Part shown: piece after piece, positions 1 through 10,759 of the stretch
Position numbering within the stretch: the stretch's first letter is position 1
Layout: every line of letters begins with the position of its first letter
DNA from: Prostheceraeus crozeri
Lineage: Eukaryota > Platyhelminthes > Polycladida > Euryleptidae
Assembly: GCA_907163375.1 (NCBI GenBank)
Contig: CAJQUW010000591.1
Span: forward strand, 58,432 to 122,431
Reading direction: 5' to 3'
Length of the DNA stretch: 64,000 nt
The notes under the pieces: model-generated
Seen by the model: only the letters and a program-made list of their open reading frames with translations
Told to the model about the DNA's origin: nothing
The model's database searches: none
Position numbers and translations under genes: made by a program

Positions 1-184
1 ACTTCCGTATAAGTTAAAACATTGACAGACATTTGGAATCTCCGACTTAAATATGGTTCTTGAAAAATCATCGGAATCACTTGCATCGGGACATTATTAT
101 AATGTTGCACCTTCATTTAAATGACAGACCAATGCAAAACACACTATCCACAGCGAATACAGCCAGCACCAACCTTAGCACGTT
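1..184 (+). promoter_or_regulatory. Upstream flank of a U2 snRNA-like sequence
   Basis: This stretch ends immediately before a U2-like transcript start at 185. It matches, in inverted orientation, 15487-15670, with about four differences in 184 bases by eye. The flank is conserved along with the U2 head in both copies, so it probably carries the snRNA promoter (in animals the proximal sequence element lies about 55 bases upstream). I could not pick out the element itself, because its sequence differs between phyla. The promoter role is inference; the paired conservation is seen directly. Confidence 0.5.
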
Positions 185-223
185 ATCGCTTCTCGGCTCT
201 TCGAGCTAAGATCAAAAGTGTAG
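185..223 (+). pseudogene. U2 snRNA 5' fragment
   Basis: The first 31 bases match the 5' end of U2 snRNA: ATCGCTTCTCGG, then a stem-loop I with GGCTC paired to GAGCT, then CTAAGATCAA and GTGTAG. The stem differs from the vertebrate one on both sides so that pairing is kept. After about 223 the sequence leaves U2: the rest of the GUAGUA branch-site motif, the Sm site (ATTTTTGG) and stem-loops III and IV are missing. It is therefore a truncated copy, not a working gene. The same variant head is present in the inverted copy at 15486. Confidence 0.7.
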
Positions 224-545
224 CCGACGTGGAAGTGCGCGGTTGTGTAAAGCGGTGGCTCTGGTGCATCGTATAGACCTTTCAACGTCATAAAGCATCA
301 AGGCACTTGACCCTTTGGTCTATCTCGAAGTCGACATTCGCCGTATTTGGTTGTCTTAGTCTACTTGACTCTCATATTTCGCCGACATTGCCAGCTCTTT
401 TCATCGTATGTGCTACGGATTGCAGTTGAGAGCGAGATACTTTGCTGTCTGCAGTCGTCGATCAATGATTCATTATCGGCGCGTGCGCGCGCAATCGGTG
501 ACTTTCTCGTCTCATCTGTAATGGCTGACAGCAATCATAGTCAAG

Positions 546-620
546 TTGTGGTGGCACGGTGAATCAACGGCGTGCTTGGCAAGTCCAGCGGCGTGTGTTC
601 GAGCCCCTAGGTGAACATTT
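546..620 (+). repeat. tRNA-derived SINE-like sequence
   Basis: A box A-like TGGCACGGTGAA at 552-563 is followed by a box B-like GTTCGAGCCC at 597-606, the spacing of an internal Pol III promoter. No cloverleaf acceptor stem can be formed, so this is a tRNA-derived SINE or relic and not a tRNA gene. The stretch 224-545 before it holds no recognisable gene; it is relatively GC-rich around 480-500 (alternating GCGCGC). Confidence 0.4.
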
Positions 621-1277
621 TGGATGCAATCTATTTTTATTAATTACACCATGCAACAAAAAAAATTTTTCCTCTGTTCCTGAAATTTAAGTCATTTTCT
701 TGTTATATGGCTTCTGACAAATGGGAAATTAAGTGTAATTTCCATATCAAAACGCTTTTGAACAAATGCAATTGAAATTTGCATTTTCCATGTTTTTATT
801 AGAAATGAATATAATATATCAAATCTGAATTCTGATTGTACTCCATGGACGGATTTGTATTTTGTTTAAACGTGCTAAATAATTTTAATTATATTTTTCA
901 ATGATGTTCGCACGTTGTTTCAATTTCAATATCAATGCAAGATTTATTAACATTGTTGAGGTAAGTGTTCATTCATCATTAAGTTTAATACATTCATACG
1001 TCTAACCTGAATTAGATGAAAATCGTAGGCGACTACAATATAGGCTACTAACATATTTTAAAGGCTAATTTGAACGTTAAAAATGATTCCTGAAATGGTG
1101 TTTGGTACCGATATTTTGTGAAACTGTCACCATACTCGCAGTTAACAGCTCATGGTAAATGTATTGTCATAAAAATGGACCAAATAGCAAAAAGGGTTCT
1201 CTAGTAGGACAAAGAATGCTGCTCTATAAGTTTGTTCTTAGGATAACTCTAGCAAAGTTACTGCAAAAATTGTGCGT
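621..1277. other. AT-rich stretch without recognised features
   Basis: I see no open frame of note, no repeat shared with the rest of the window and no RNA fold here. It contains only short reading frames consistent with chance. Confidence 0.5.
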
Positions 1278-1361
1278 CAGGGGTGATTCGAACACCGGTC
1301 CACTGTGCACCCATCGATCACTGTTCACGCTCGCTATCCACTGAGCTACTGAACTGATATC
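1278..1361 (-). repeat. tRNA-derived SINE-like sequence
   Basis: On the minus strand it reads CAGTAGCTCAGTGGATAGC (box A) and, about 45 bases on, GGTGTTCGAATCACC (a T-arm and box B). The T-arm pairs, but the two ends do not form an acceptor stem, so it is better called a tRNA-derived repeat than a tRNA. It shares the CAGTAGCTCAGTGG head with the sequence at 18042-18112, which suggests one SINE family. Confidence 0.5.
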
Positions 1362-1601
1362 ACTTATCCGAGTCCCCTTTGTAGTTAAAGAGATTTATCG
1401 TTGTCTGTTGTACTAATTAATATGATGTAAGTAACATGATTTCTTATCTTGACTTTGATGGGGAATAAATTTCAAATATTTTTAAAACCAGGTGTGCTAA
1501 GGCCCATTTACGAGTACATGGTCTATACATAGTTTACCATAATCCTGTTTGTATAGTTTTAACACACTTTTATTCTTTTTTCAGGATTCTGGTATTAACT
1601 C

Positions 1602-3280
1602 ATGGCTTCAAGAGGATGTCGCTATTCGGCAGATGCCTTCTGTTACATTTGTGGAGATTTCATCAAGGTTAGAGCCAAGAAATATGCTGTAGCATCATCC
1701 AAGAAGATGGCAAAGGCTTATTTCCTATATTTTGGAATGCCTGTTGGCGATCAAGACAAGAATTGGGCTCCCCATTTCTCCTGTGAACTTTGCACTAAAT
1801 CTTTGGAAAGATGGCTAAGGGGAAAACAGAAGAAAATGCGTTTTGCCGTTCCTCGAATTTGGAGGGAGCCCACTGATCACCTCAACGACTGTTACTTCTG
1901 TATAGTGGATGCTTCGGGACGAAAACGAGGCAAAAAGAGTGCACAATCGCTTATATACCCTGACATTCCGTCTTCAATAGCCCCTGTACCACACAATGAC
2001 GAACTTCCTATTCCACCACCGCCTCCTCTCTTTGATGAATCTGACTCCCAGGATGAACAACTGATCGAAGATCCGTCAGCAGATGATGACTATTGCGATG
2101 AAAATGAAAACAAGCCCTATTTCCCAAATCAAAACGATATCAATGACCTTATTCGAGATCTCAGTTTAACAAAGGAAAATGGTGAGATTCTGACATCTCG
2201 TCTAAAACAGTGGAATTTGCTTTCAAGAGAGGTGAAAGTAACCCTGCAGCGAAAGCGACAGCTGTCGTTTTCAGTGTATTTTACATTGAGGGATGGTGTT
2301 TGTTATTGTCACGACATTCCCGCTTTATTTGAAGCTATCGGCATTCCATGTACCATTGCAGATTGGCGCTTGTTCATAGATAGCTCTCAGAGGAGTCTTA
2401 AAGTTGTTCTATTGCATAATGGAAACGTCCATCCGTCCATTCCGATCGTACACTCAGTCATATTGAAAGAACGATACGAAAACGTGAAGAAAATCCTTGA
2501 TCTTATCAAATACAAGGACTACAAATGGGAAGTCATTGGCGACTTTAAGATGGTGGCTTTTTTATGGGACTTCAGGGTGGCTGGACGAAGTACCCGTGTT
2601 ACTTGTGTTTGTGGGATAGCCGAGCGTCACGTGTTCACTACCAGCAATTCCAATGGCCACAGAGAGAGGAATATCTTGTCGGTAGGAACAACGTCCTTCA
2701 TGAGCCACTGGTTGATCCAGATAAAGTTCTCATGCCCCCACTCCACATCAAACTTGGTTTGATCAAGCAGTTTGTAAAAGCCATTGATGTTCAGTCGCAA
2801 GCTTACCAGTTTCTGGAAGGTTTCTTTCCTGAGCTGTCTTCTGCCAAAATCAAAGCAGGAATTTTTGTTGGCCCTCAAACAAAAAAACTTATGGCTTCAC
2901 AGGAATTCGCTAATCTACTGACTTCAGTTGAAAAAGCTGCCTGGGATAGCTTCAAATCTGTAGTTAACAACTTCCTCGGCAACAACAAATCGGATGACTA
3001 TGTCGAGCTCATTGAAGAGCTAATCGCCAATTATGCTGCCATGGGTTGTAAAATGTCCCTCAAGTTACACATGCTGGCATCCCATTTGAACAAATTCAAA
3101 TCAAATTTGGGAGCTCATTCGGAAGAACAAGGAGAAAGATTCCATCAATATGTCAAGAACTTTGAGCACCGCTATCAAGGTCAGTACAATGAGAATATGA
3201 TGGGAGACTATGTATGGAACTTGATCCGTGATTCTGACGAAGAAAACAGTCGTAAGACTCGAAAGAGCTTGCGTTTTTGA
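1602..3280 (+). CDS. Transposon-type zinc-binding protein in two overlapping frames
   Basis: The first frame runs 1602-2762 and the second is open from before 2564 to 3280; together about 560 residues. The N-terminal part has paired cysteines (CYIC near residue 15, CELC near 63, CYFC near 98) that look zinc-binding, followed by an acidic, proline-rich linker and a conserved central part with KWEVIGDFKMVAFL. The second frame continues with MGLQGG, CYLCLWDSR and a C-terminal half ending in a charged tail. From memory, proteins with this core recur in many arthropod and cnidarian genomes, usually unnamed, and are probably transposon-encoded. I cannot assign a superfamily and saw no terminal repeats. 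The switch of frame is at a run of six T followed by A (2558-2564): 0-frame TTT TTA, then a -1 slip gives ATG GGA CTT. It is either a one-base deletion or a frameshift signal. A possible splice acceptor (tttttttcag type) lies just upstream at 1575-1584. Confidence 0.6.
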
Positions 3281-3863
3281 TGACAGGCCTATTTCTGTTT
3301 GATCCTTTCGGAGTGGTACCCTGTTCTTCTATTCCAATATATTTAGCCTACATTTTTAATTTGCATTACAACTCATTCTTGCAGCATTCTCGTTTTTTCT
3401 AAATAAGAAAATATATAGGCCTACTACGGCCTACACTTATGGTTCTAGGCTATAGTCTGCAATCATAGGCCTACAAATATCAGAAATATTAACATAAGGA
3501 TCCTTTCAACATAAGGATAAATGAAATTTACATCGTTGTTTTAAGACTTACGAAACTATAGGAAACCAAATCTTCGTAAAAACCGGTATTTTCTCAAAAA
3601 GTCAAAATTGTATTATTTTATCAAGAAAAATCACAAAAATCAATATACTGACCACAAAAGCATTTTTAAAAACGGAGGATTGTTGTTTTCGTGGTTTGTG
3701 TGACCCATGGAGTAAGGATAAAACATTTTTTTCGGGGAACAAAATTTGTGTTGCATGGTGTTATGGTTGATCGTGAACTTCTACCTGCTCCGTGGTCCAT
3801 GTTATTTGTTTTGGTTCTTCTTTGACTCCGGTGTAGGTTGGTTGTTCGTAACACAATGACAAC
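3281..3863. other. AT-rich spacer, possible LINE 5' leader
   Basis: Bases 3290-3650 are AT-rich and featureless. From about 3660 the composition changes to a mixed leader that runs into the LINE open frame at 3864, so it may be the LINE 5' untranslated region. The motif GGTGTAGGTTGGT near 3830 also occurs near 30976 ahead of the other LINE; this may be chance. Confidence 0.35.
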
Positions 3864-6480
3864 TTGTCTAGGTATGATTTTCATGAAAATGAAGAGGGGT
3901 TCGCCGTTAGGCATCGTCTTCCAATTGATCAAAATGGCATTATCTCATGTGATCTTCGTTCTACAAGGAACCTCTCTATGAAATGGAGCAATAGACAGAA
4001 ACTCAAAATTCATTTTAGCAGGATACACAAGCCGATTATAAGTGAGCTTTTCTTGTGTACAATTTGCAATGATTTTTCAAGCAATTCACTCCGATCAGCA
4101 AATTCTCATGTCCGTGGCTGTGTTCCCACTGCGATTGCGACCAACTCCTTGCCAGCTTCGAGTTCATTTGAGTCATCTGTGTCTCCTCCTTCTCAGCGAG
4201 TAACATTTTGTCATTCAGCGGCACCGTCACGCAGGAGCGGGAGTGGAACACCCCGGTTTCCATCCCAGGCCGGTGGCGGTGTGCCGCAGCCGGGCCCTGC
4301 TACTAGGTCCCCTGCGGCCCATGTCCATCAGGGTGAGAATCCCAGAGAATTGGTTGCCTTTCTGTCCAGCATTGAGCTCAGGAGCAGCTCGCTTCATTAG
4401 CCATCTCTCGATCTCAAAGCATTCCTTCAGAACATGGACAACTTCGTTCCGCTCGACCTCGTCCTAGGAGCGTGGAGAATGTGACTCGTCTCCAGCTTCA
4501 AAGAGACTTCAGGGCCAATCCTAGAAGGGCCATCAATGACATCTTGGATGCCCCTAATGATAAGTGCGCTATTCCCTGTGATGTGGTAGAACAAGCCTTC
4601 GGAGAACGATATCAAGCCCCTCCACCCCTGGATTGGGAAGTGTTGCCTGTTCACATAAGGAATGTTGGAGACAGATCCCCTGGACAACGATTTTTGAATC
4701 GGAGAATTTCTCCGAGCAACTAGTCGTCGAGACTCTGCTCGACGATAATGAGGTAACGATAAGGTGAAATACTCCAATATTCGCGCCATCAATGCAACTC
4801 TAGTTCTCAGATTTTTCAACCTGATACGTCGCTCTGGCCTAACGCCGTCATCATGGAGAGCTGCAACTATATGCCTGATCCCGAAAACGAAGGATAGCCT
4901 AAACCATCTCCCATGGCGTCCCATCTCTCTTGTCAGTTGCTTCCACAAGGTATTTGCCTACAAGGTGGGAAAACGCCTTCGGCCTTGGGCGATTTCTCAA
5001 AATGTTTTAAGTGTAGAACAGAAAGGCTTCACAAATGTGGATGGCTGCTTCGAGCATAATTTCGCTCTTAGATCAATTATCGATGAAGCCCGCATTCATA
5101 AATAGAAGCCATAGAAGTTTTGGTTCGTTCCGCATGTACTGAGAACACAGGTGTCTCCTTCTTCCCTGGTGCTAGGCCCACACACATGTTCTAGCTTACG
5201 CTGATGATCTCGTCATCACAGCGAGCTCATGACCTGTGGCTCAAGACATCATTAACCGTGTCAACTTGACTGCTTGATGGTGCTACCTGACATTCTCCCC
5301 ACACAAGTGCGCATCGTTGGTGTTGGAGAGACGAGATGCCCAGAACTTTAACATCCTACTGGACGACGTTCCTCTTCGGGTTCTCGAAGCGACTGATACC
5401 TACAGATATCTGGGAGTGCCGAAGGGTCTGGTTGGCAGACAATCGCCGACAGAGCTTCTGAATCAAGTGAAGTCGGATTTCGAGAAGATAGCGGAGAGCG
5501 ACCTTTTGCCTGTGCAGAAACTGCATGCTTGGCGTCAATTTGTATATCCCCGCCTTCAGTTTGCCCTTAAACACCACCATCTACATGTACAACTTCTTAC
5601 GTCTCCACACGGTAGACAATGTGATGGTGGATCTGGAGTCGGTCTTGATGAGCACCTTCGAGACATATTCCGGAAAATTCTCAATCTTCCAAAGACATCG
5701 TCTGTCTCATATTTGTATGCTGCAACACCTAGGGGTGGGATTGGTCTAACCTTGGCGTCGGAAGACTGCAATTTTGTGAATCGCCGGAGCTTTCACTGCT
5801 CTCTCTGCTCAAGGTACCGTATGTGTCGCCCTACATGGCCTCAGACATGCCTACCGCCCACGGTCTACGGCGGCCGCCTCTACAATGGACCAACTTGCTG
5901 CTTATCTCAATTCCGAAGTAGCAGGTGTCCCTGGGGCAAATGCTTGGTGGGCCTCAGTGCGATGGGCAATCCACAGTCTGAAGAACAAGATCAACTTCAG
6001 ATTTGAGAATCGTGGGAACACCTTCGCGATCTCTTACGTCAGCCCAATGTCGGTCTCCCGTGCCACTATTACAGGAAATAACTCGGACATCCTGGTGAGA
6101 GCCCTGCGTTTGGCGGTAAAAGAACATCATTTCATTCAGTGGAGAGGACTCCGCGTTCAAGGTCGCATCGTAGACTGTGTCTCCGCCCACACAGCGTCCA
6201 CTACAGCAATCCTTAATCGCACAACCTGTCTCGGACTGGCGGTTCATTCACAGGGCCCGCCTCGACCTCCTGCCTCTCAATGGCACCCGCGGTGGCGGTG
6301 ATGACAAGAGATGCAGGCGTTGTGGGTACGAGTGCGAAACCGCCACTCATGTTCTGCAATGCTGTCTCCCCATGTCCGCTCCGCGAAATCATCGCCACCG
6401 CGGCATTTGCGATCTCTTGGCCTCCACGAAACTCTCCTGCTTCTCGACCTCCGGCCACCTTAACTTCAGTGTTTATTTTT
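3864..6480 (+). pseudogene. Decayed R2/NeSL-like non-LTR retrotransposon (LINE)
   Basis: Parts appear in the order expected for a LINE with a restriction-like endonuclease. A zinc finger (C-x2-C-x12-H-x4-C, FLCTIC...HVRGC) is coded at about 4050-4115. A linker with RDFRANPRRAI lies at 4500. RT pieces are at 4764-5105 (LIPKTKD, RPISL, EQKGFTNVDGCFEH) and an AYADDLVITAS catalytic motif C at 5194-5226. The thumb part is at 5317-5800 (TYRYLGVP, LNLPKTSS, GGIGL), and the C-terminal zinc knuckle CRRCGYECETATHVLQCC is near 6310-6365. The frame changes several times: stops at 4398-4400, 4721-4723 and 5103-5105, a deletion around 4723-4764 and loss of most of RT motifs A-B between 5105 and 5190. The endonuclease core downstream of the knuckle is missing. 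The element is inactive and old. Confidence 0.75.
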
Positions 6481-6936
6481 GTGACTTTAAAGTGACTTTT
6501 ACCTACCTTTGCATATCCTTATTCTCATTGTAAATAGCAATATTTGTACATATTCATTATAAAAATCATCATCTTTTAACACGCCATACACACGAAACAC
6601 CACAAAAGTACCGCCTACGCGAAGACGCCTGGAGCCTCGGCTTTGGGTGCAAATAAACCTATTAACCAAAAATTTGAAAAAATAGATTAAAAAAATGAAG
6701 AATGCTTCCTGCATGGATGGGGCTTTCCTGCTTAGCCCCATCCGATTTTCAAAACCATTCATTGTTCAAATTTTATACATCGTACGCATGCATTTTGTAA
6801 TTTTTCGTTTCTGTTTTGCTATTTTAAATTTTGTAATAAAAGTATCATCAATGTTTTTGAGCCCAGGGACCCATGGGACCCTGTGGCTGTGTGGCACCAC
6901 CCGGTTAGGAGGCCAAATAAACCTATTTTCCTCAAA
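6481..6936 (+). repeat. Two LINE-type 3' tails
   Basis: Two segments each end in the string AAATAAACCTATT (6652-6664 and 6914-6926), a polyadenylation-like signal, followed by A-rich or AAAAATTTG sequence. The first may be the 3' end of the preceding LINE; the second probably belongs to a separate truncated insertion starting after 6700. No reading frame of note is present. Confidence 0.35.
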
Positions 6937-7185
6937 AATTTGGTGTTTATTGCAATAATTGCATGGTAAGCATCAAATGATCCAAGCGATCGTCGAGTCT
7001 TTGACAAGCCGCAAGGCCTATTCTGAAATAAAGAAAAGGAGGAAGGGAAATGGAAGCTACGTTACACGTATCGATGCCGTTTTCCTTTTCTTCCAACAGC
7101 AGCAGCAGTTTTGTGTGTTCCTGGCTGGCTGGCTGGCTGGTGCGTCGCCCCACCCACCCAGGAGGAGGCAGGGGTACGGCCATCG
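6937..7185 (-). repeat. Unknown dispersed repeat, copy 1 (diverged)
   Basis: This 250-base stretch resembles 14751-14986 and 16471-16706 along its whole length but is clearly older. On the minus strand all three copies keep one reading frame whose shared residues include ASISLPP, YFRIGLAACQRLDD and DHLML, ending at a stop near the AAATTTTTGA end. Within it the only length change between copies in that frame is a multiple of three near the SLPP part. It also contains a CAG triplet run. I do not recognise the protein. It may be a transposon end with coding sequence or a gene exon that was copied. Confidence 0.5.
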
Positions 7186-7402
7186 GTTGTCCTTGTCACG
7201 GAGGAAGAAGCGGTTGCTGTCAGCGGATGCTTTGTTCGCCTGGAGCCAGTTATTGATGTGGTCACTTGTGGTGGAGGGCGGTTAACTAGGTGGATCCGTG
7301 GCATTACCGCACAAAGAGATGTCGCTCATCATACAAGCATCATCGGCCCCGGGGTCTTCGATGGGTTGGACTGTGCGGGTTGTCCCAGACTGAGCACCTT
7401 AA

Positions 7403-7813
7403 TCACCACTGGGGTCGTCGGAGCACCTGCAACGGAAAACCTGAAAGGTGCTCCTTAAAAACCTTCAACAGCCCCGGGAGCTTTCCGAGCCACAGACCTT
7501 CGGGATCAGCCAGAAAAAGAAACTTCTTGTCTGGTACAGATGTCACAACTTTGGAAGAAGCAGAAACAAAGGATGGAGCTTCATCTTTATCTAAAGAAGC
7601 TGGATTTGAGTTTGGATGAGAAATCTCATCCAAACTCTCCTCCATCAGCATCTCTCTAATTGCAGCTTCACTAATTTCAGCCACCTTCTTTCTTGGTGGA
7701 GAAACGGAGGATGGGCTAGATGGTCTGCCTCTCTTGTTCTTAACACAATTACTAACCTCCATGGTTAGGCTGGCAGCAGGTGGACAAAGATTGTTAATAA
7801 AAGACCTATCCAT
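7403..7813 (-). CDS. Unrecognised 136-residue open frame
   Basis: The frame starts with ATG at 7813 and encodes a basic stretch (KNKRGRPSSPSS, then PPRKKVAE) that looks like a nuclear localisation or AT-hook-like segment, followed by an acidic helix (REMLMEESLDEI) and a hydrophobic end (LFLADPEGLWLG). The composition looks coding and not random. It could be the start of a LINE ORF1 or a host exon; I cannot assign a family. An 11-base inverted repeat (7807-7817 with 7830-7840, TATCCATATAG) lies over the start codon. Confidence 0.35.
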   Translation of the reverse strand: MDRSFINNLCPPAASLTMEVSNCVKNKRGRPSSPSSVSPPRKKVAEISEAAIREMLMEESLDEISHPNSNPASLDKDEAPSFVSASSKVVTSVPDKKFLFLADPEGLWLGKLPGLLKVFKEHLSGFPLQVLRRPQW

Positions 7814-7840
7814 ATAGCCGTTAAGACGACTATATGGATA

Positions 7841-8751
7841 AGATCAAAGAATCAAGCCTCTTAATGCAACAAGAAATATGCCAATAACTATAGCAAGCTT
7901 AAACAGAAAGGAAACTGCAGGCTGAATGATATAGGAGAGAGGGAGAGAGAGATAAAAACCAGATATCTAGAAAAATGCTAAAGCCAAGCTAGACTTCAAC
8001 CAAAGATAACTGAGAAATAGGAAAAGCTATGAAACAAGACAACTCTCCAATGAAGGAAAGAAAACTATGAAACTTACACAACTCTCCTATATCGACAATG
8101 CCAGACTATACACAGATGAATAATTAAATGAACTCTTTTTGGCTGACAAGATTTCTTTGCTAAAACTATGAACTGCAAAATTATTAACTTATAAAATATC
8201 ACTGAACGAAGTTAATTAGCTAAATGGGCAAACTATGGAAAGAAAACTAGGAAGACCTAAACTGGCACGTTGGAAGTCTAGGGTTAAACACTAGACTGGG
8301 AAAGTGACTAAACAAGCAAAGAGATCTACAAATTCAGCTAAAATAGACGCCTAAATTTGCAAATCTCAAACCCTTTTTTGTTTACCCTCTAAACAATGGG
8401 ATAAAATTAAGTAGATCAGCAGTTCCTAACCCAACGCTAATGACCCTAACGGTAAACGACGACCAATCAATTAGAAAAAAACGCGATAAAAATCCTACGA
8501 AAGACAGCAAAGACCTAATCCAAAACGTGCCCAAAACACTAAAATAGGGCCAAATCAGCGCACACCTAAGAAAACTAGATGCCTAGAACCGCAAAATCCC
8601 AATTATCACTTACAAATGATAATTAGAAACGACGACCAACACAACGGAATAAGAAACACCTAAATACGCAGACTAATTATTAAAATAATCACTGACGGGA
8701 GCAACGAAGAAATACGACCGCACGGCAATAGCTTTCAACGTGGTATGGTCG
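7841..8751. other. A-rich stretch without recognised features
   Basis: The plus strand is strongly A-rich and T-poor, with no open frame or repeat that I can name. It is the left genomic flank of the nested insertion stack; the right flank resumes at 14411. Confidence 0.5.
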
Positions 8752-8759
8752 CTAACGAC
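8752..8759. repeat. Target duplication CTAACGAC (left) of outer hAT
   Basis: The 8 bases CTAACGAC directly precede the CAGAGCTGG terminus at 8760 and recur at 14403-14410 directly after the other terminus. An 8-base duplication is the rule for hAT elements. Confidence 0.9.
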
Positions 8760-9821
8760 CAGAGCTGGAAAAATTCCACTGAAATTTTTTAATTCCAATT
8801 CCAGAGCCGAAATTTCAATTCCAATTCCAGTCGAAACAGTTCAATTCAATTCCAATTCCATAATAAAATTCAATTCCGATAATTTCATGTCGCGTATAGT
8901 GTATTATGCTAATGTATCTAACATTTGTTCGTTTCAATCTAGCCCATGTGCCCTTATCCTATCCTCGTTGTTCCTACGTGCCGTTCTCTGCGTCGTTCAT
9001 ATGTGCGTTTTCATGTTCATAGTTCATATTTCTTGTGTACATGTATATGTGTAACCGGTCAGTCTACGCCATTTTCGCTTAGTAAACGAGATATTCAATA
9101 TTTCGTGAAAAAAGAAAGAAGAGAAAATTAACGGTCAGCAAAGAATCAAACGCTGAGAGAGAGAGATGAGATGCGAATAAATCGATTAATAAACTGACAG
9201 AAGAAAGAAATTCAATGTGCGAATAACGTGATTGTTGATGACAGAATTTTTAAAAGAAAGTGGATTTATCGTCAAGTCTCAAAAATTGGTATGAATTAGA
9301 AACGATGAGAAATTGACACAATCACAACTACCAAAACAACACATACGACATCTTCAGCAGCTGTTAGAAGAACTCCGGGCTCTCGCGGTGCAACTTAACT
9401 ACAGAAATAACAACAATTGCCCGCCAGCGAACAACAACACAGCAGCGTATACAGCACGGGTGCGCAACCTTCTACAGTTTTCGGCGTCATTTCGAAGGCC
9501 GAAAGAATCACGGTCGCACTTAATATGTGTGCAGACAACTAGGTCAATAGCCAATCCTTTTTATATTGCACCACTCAAATTAGCTTTCCATGATGAATGA
9601 CGCAGTGAAAATCGCATAAAGGCCTACTTATACTTATAAAGGCAAGTTAACCGATGTACGACCGACGGTCATCTTTGACCCGAAATGATTTTAAGCTTGA
9701 GGTGTTATCACTTCAAAAGTTGAAAGCATGTTTTTGTAGGGGCAACCGAAGGAGAAAACATTTTAATAAGCTACTGTAATAATTCATAAAGGAATCACGA
9801 GCAGGTCTATTCTAGGCATTC

Positions 9822-9830
9822 ATATATATA

Positions 9831-9881
<51 letters not shown>
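9822..9881. repeat. (TA)n microsatellite
   Basis: About 60 bases of alternating TA with two TTT interruptions directly abut the left pseudo-LTR of the Penelope-like element; a second (TA)n abuts its right end. The element probably landed in, or generated, a TA repeat. Confidence 0.9.
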
Positions 9882-10650
9882 CAGGTCTCTATTTAACAGA
9901 AATAGTGTCAAAGTTAGCTACAGTTGTACATCAAACGTTAAAAACATGATCAAAAAGCACAACTACAAAGCAATTCAGAATGTGGCCAATGTGAAAGCGG
10001 AAGAAAAACAATGTAACTGTAAAAGAAAAGATTCCTGTCCTTTAAATGGAGAATGTTTGAAAAGTTCTGTTGTCTACAAAGCAACTGTATCTACAACAAA
10101 CGAAAAGAAAACATACATTGGACAAACAGAAAATGATTTTAAGACTAGATACAGAAACCACAAAAAATCATTCACCAACTTTCAATACCGGAACGAAACA
10201 ACATTATCAAAATACATTTGGAACTTGAATGACAAAAATGAAGAATACAACATACAATGGGAAGTGCTCGAGCAATCAAGACCATACAAGTGCGGAACTC
10301 GAAAATGTGCCTTGTGTCTCGCTGAAAAGTTCCACATTCTGACCTCCAAAGACATTCATTTGCTGAATAAGAAATCTGAGATTATATCCACATGTCGGCA
10401 CCGTAGAAAGTTTATAATTGCCCACCTGAAATAACTATGCCCACTCGACTTAGATCAATCTATGATCCTATGATATTTTCTAACCTAAATTTCTTGTCTT
10501 TATAGCCCTATGCATCTAACTTTGAATTTTAAAGTGCCTTTTTTGTAGAATGTGAAATCACAATTTGTACATCTGATGATCGTTGATTCGTGAAACCAAT
10601 AGTACTGTTAGTTATGAAATAGTCTTTTGAACATCATACTATACTATATA
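9882..10650 (+). repeat. Left pseudo-LTR of the Penelope-like element
   Basis: It carries the same GIY-YIG-coding 3' part as the right repeat (an open frame of 162 codons from 9946 to 10434), then a 3' untranslated part with a hammerhead-like fold at 10563-10620. It lacks the RT, so alone it encodes only the nuclease domain. Confidence 0.9.
10563..10620 (+). ncRNA. Hammerhead-like ribozyme, left pseudo-LTR
   Basis: The core is CTGATGA at 10573-10579 and GAA at 10592-10594. Stem I: CAT 10570-10572 with ATG 10614-10616, and further out ATTT 10563-10566 with AAAT 10617-10620. Stem II is short (CG 10581-10582 with CG 10589-10590). Stem III: ACCAATA 10595-10601 with TGTTAGT 10606-10612, one C-A mismatch, loop GTAC. 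The predicted cut is after T10613, a GUU triplet, which obeys the NUH rule. Hammerheads are known in Penelope-like pseudo-LTRs; here the fold is my hand reading. The weak point is stem II. Confidence 0.6.
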
Positions 10651-10759
10651 TTAGCTCTATATGCAAGTATATTGAGCACTCTATTGGCTAAAGCGATACT
10701 TTCATTGATCTTCTCTGAAAAGCTCCATTATTACATTATTGTTGAGCACTCTTATCTAC

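Noticed and set aside
1278-1361. A functional tRNA gene (also considered at 546, 18042, 26871 and 30027)
   Set aside because: Box A and box B are present, but none of the five closes an acceptor stem; all fit tRNA-derived SINEs or relics better.
6954-7619. Overlapping frames on both strands with Ala/Gln/Trp-Leu-Ala-Gly repeats
   Set aside because: Most come from the CAG and GGCTGGCT simple repeats; only the minus frame shared by the three repeat copies and the 7403-7813 frame were kept.
9946-10434. A separate GIY-YIG nuclease gene of 162 codons
   Set aside because: It is the part of the RT-nuclease frame contained in the left pseudo-LTR, identical to the C-terminus of the main frame, and not an independent gene.
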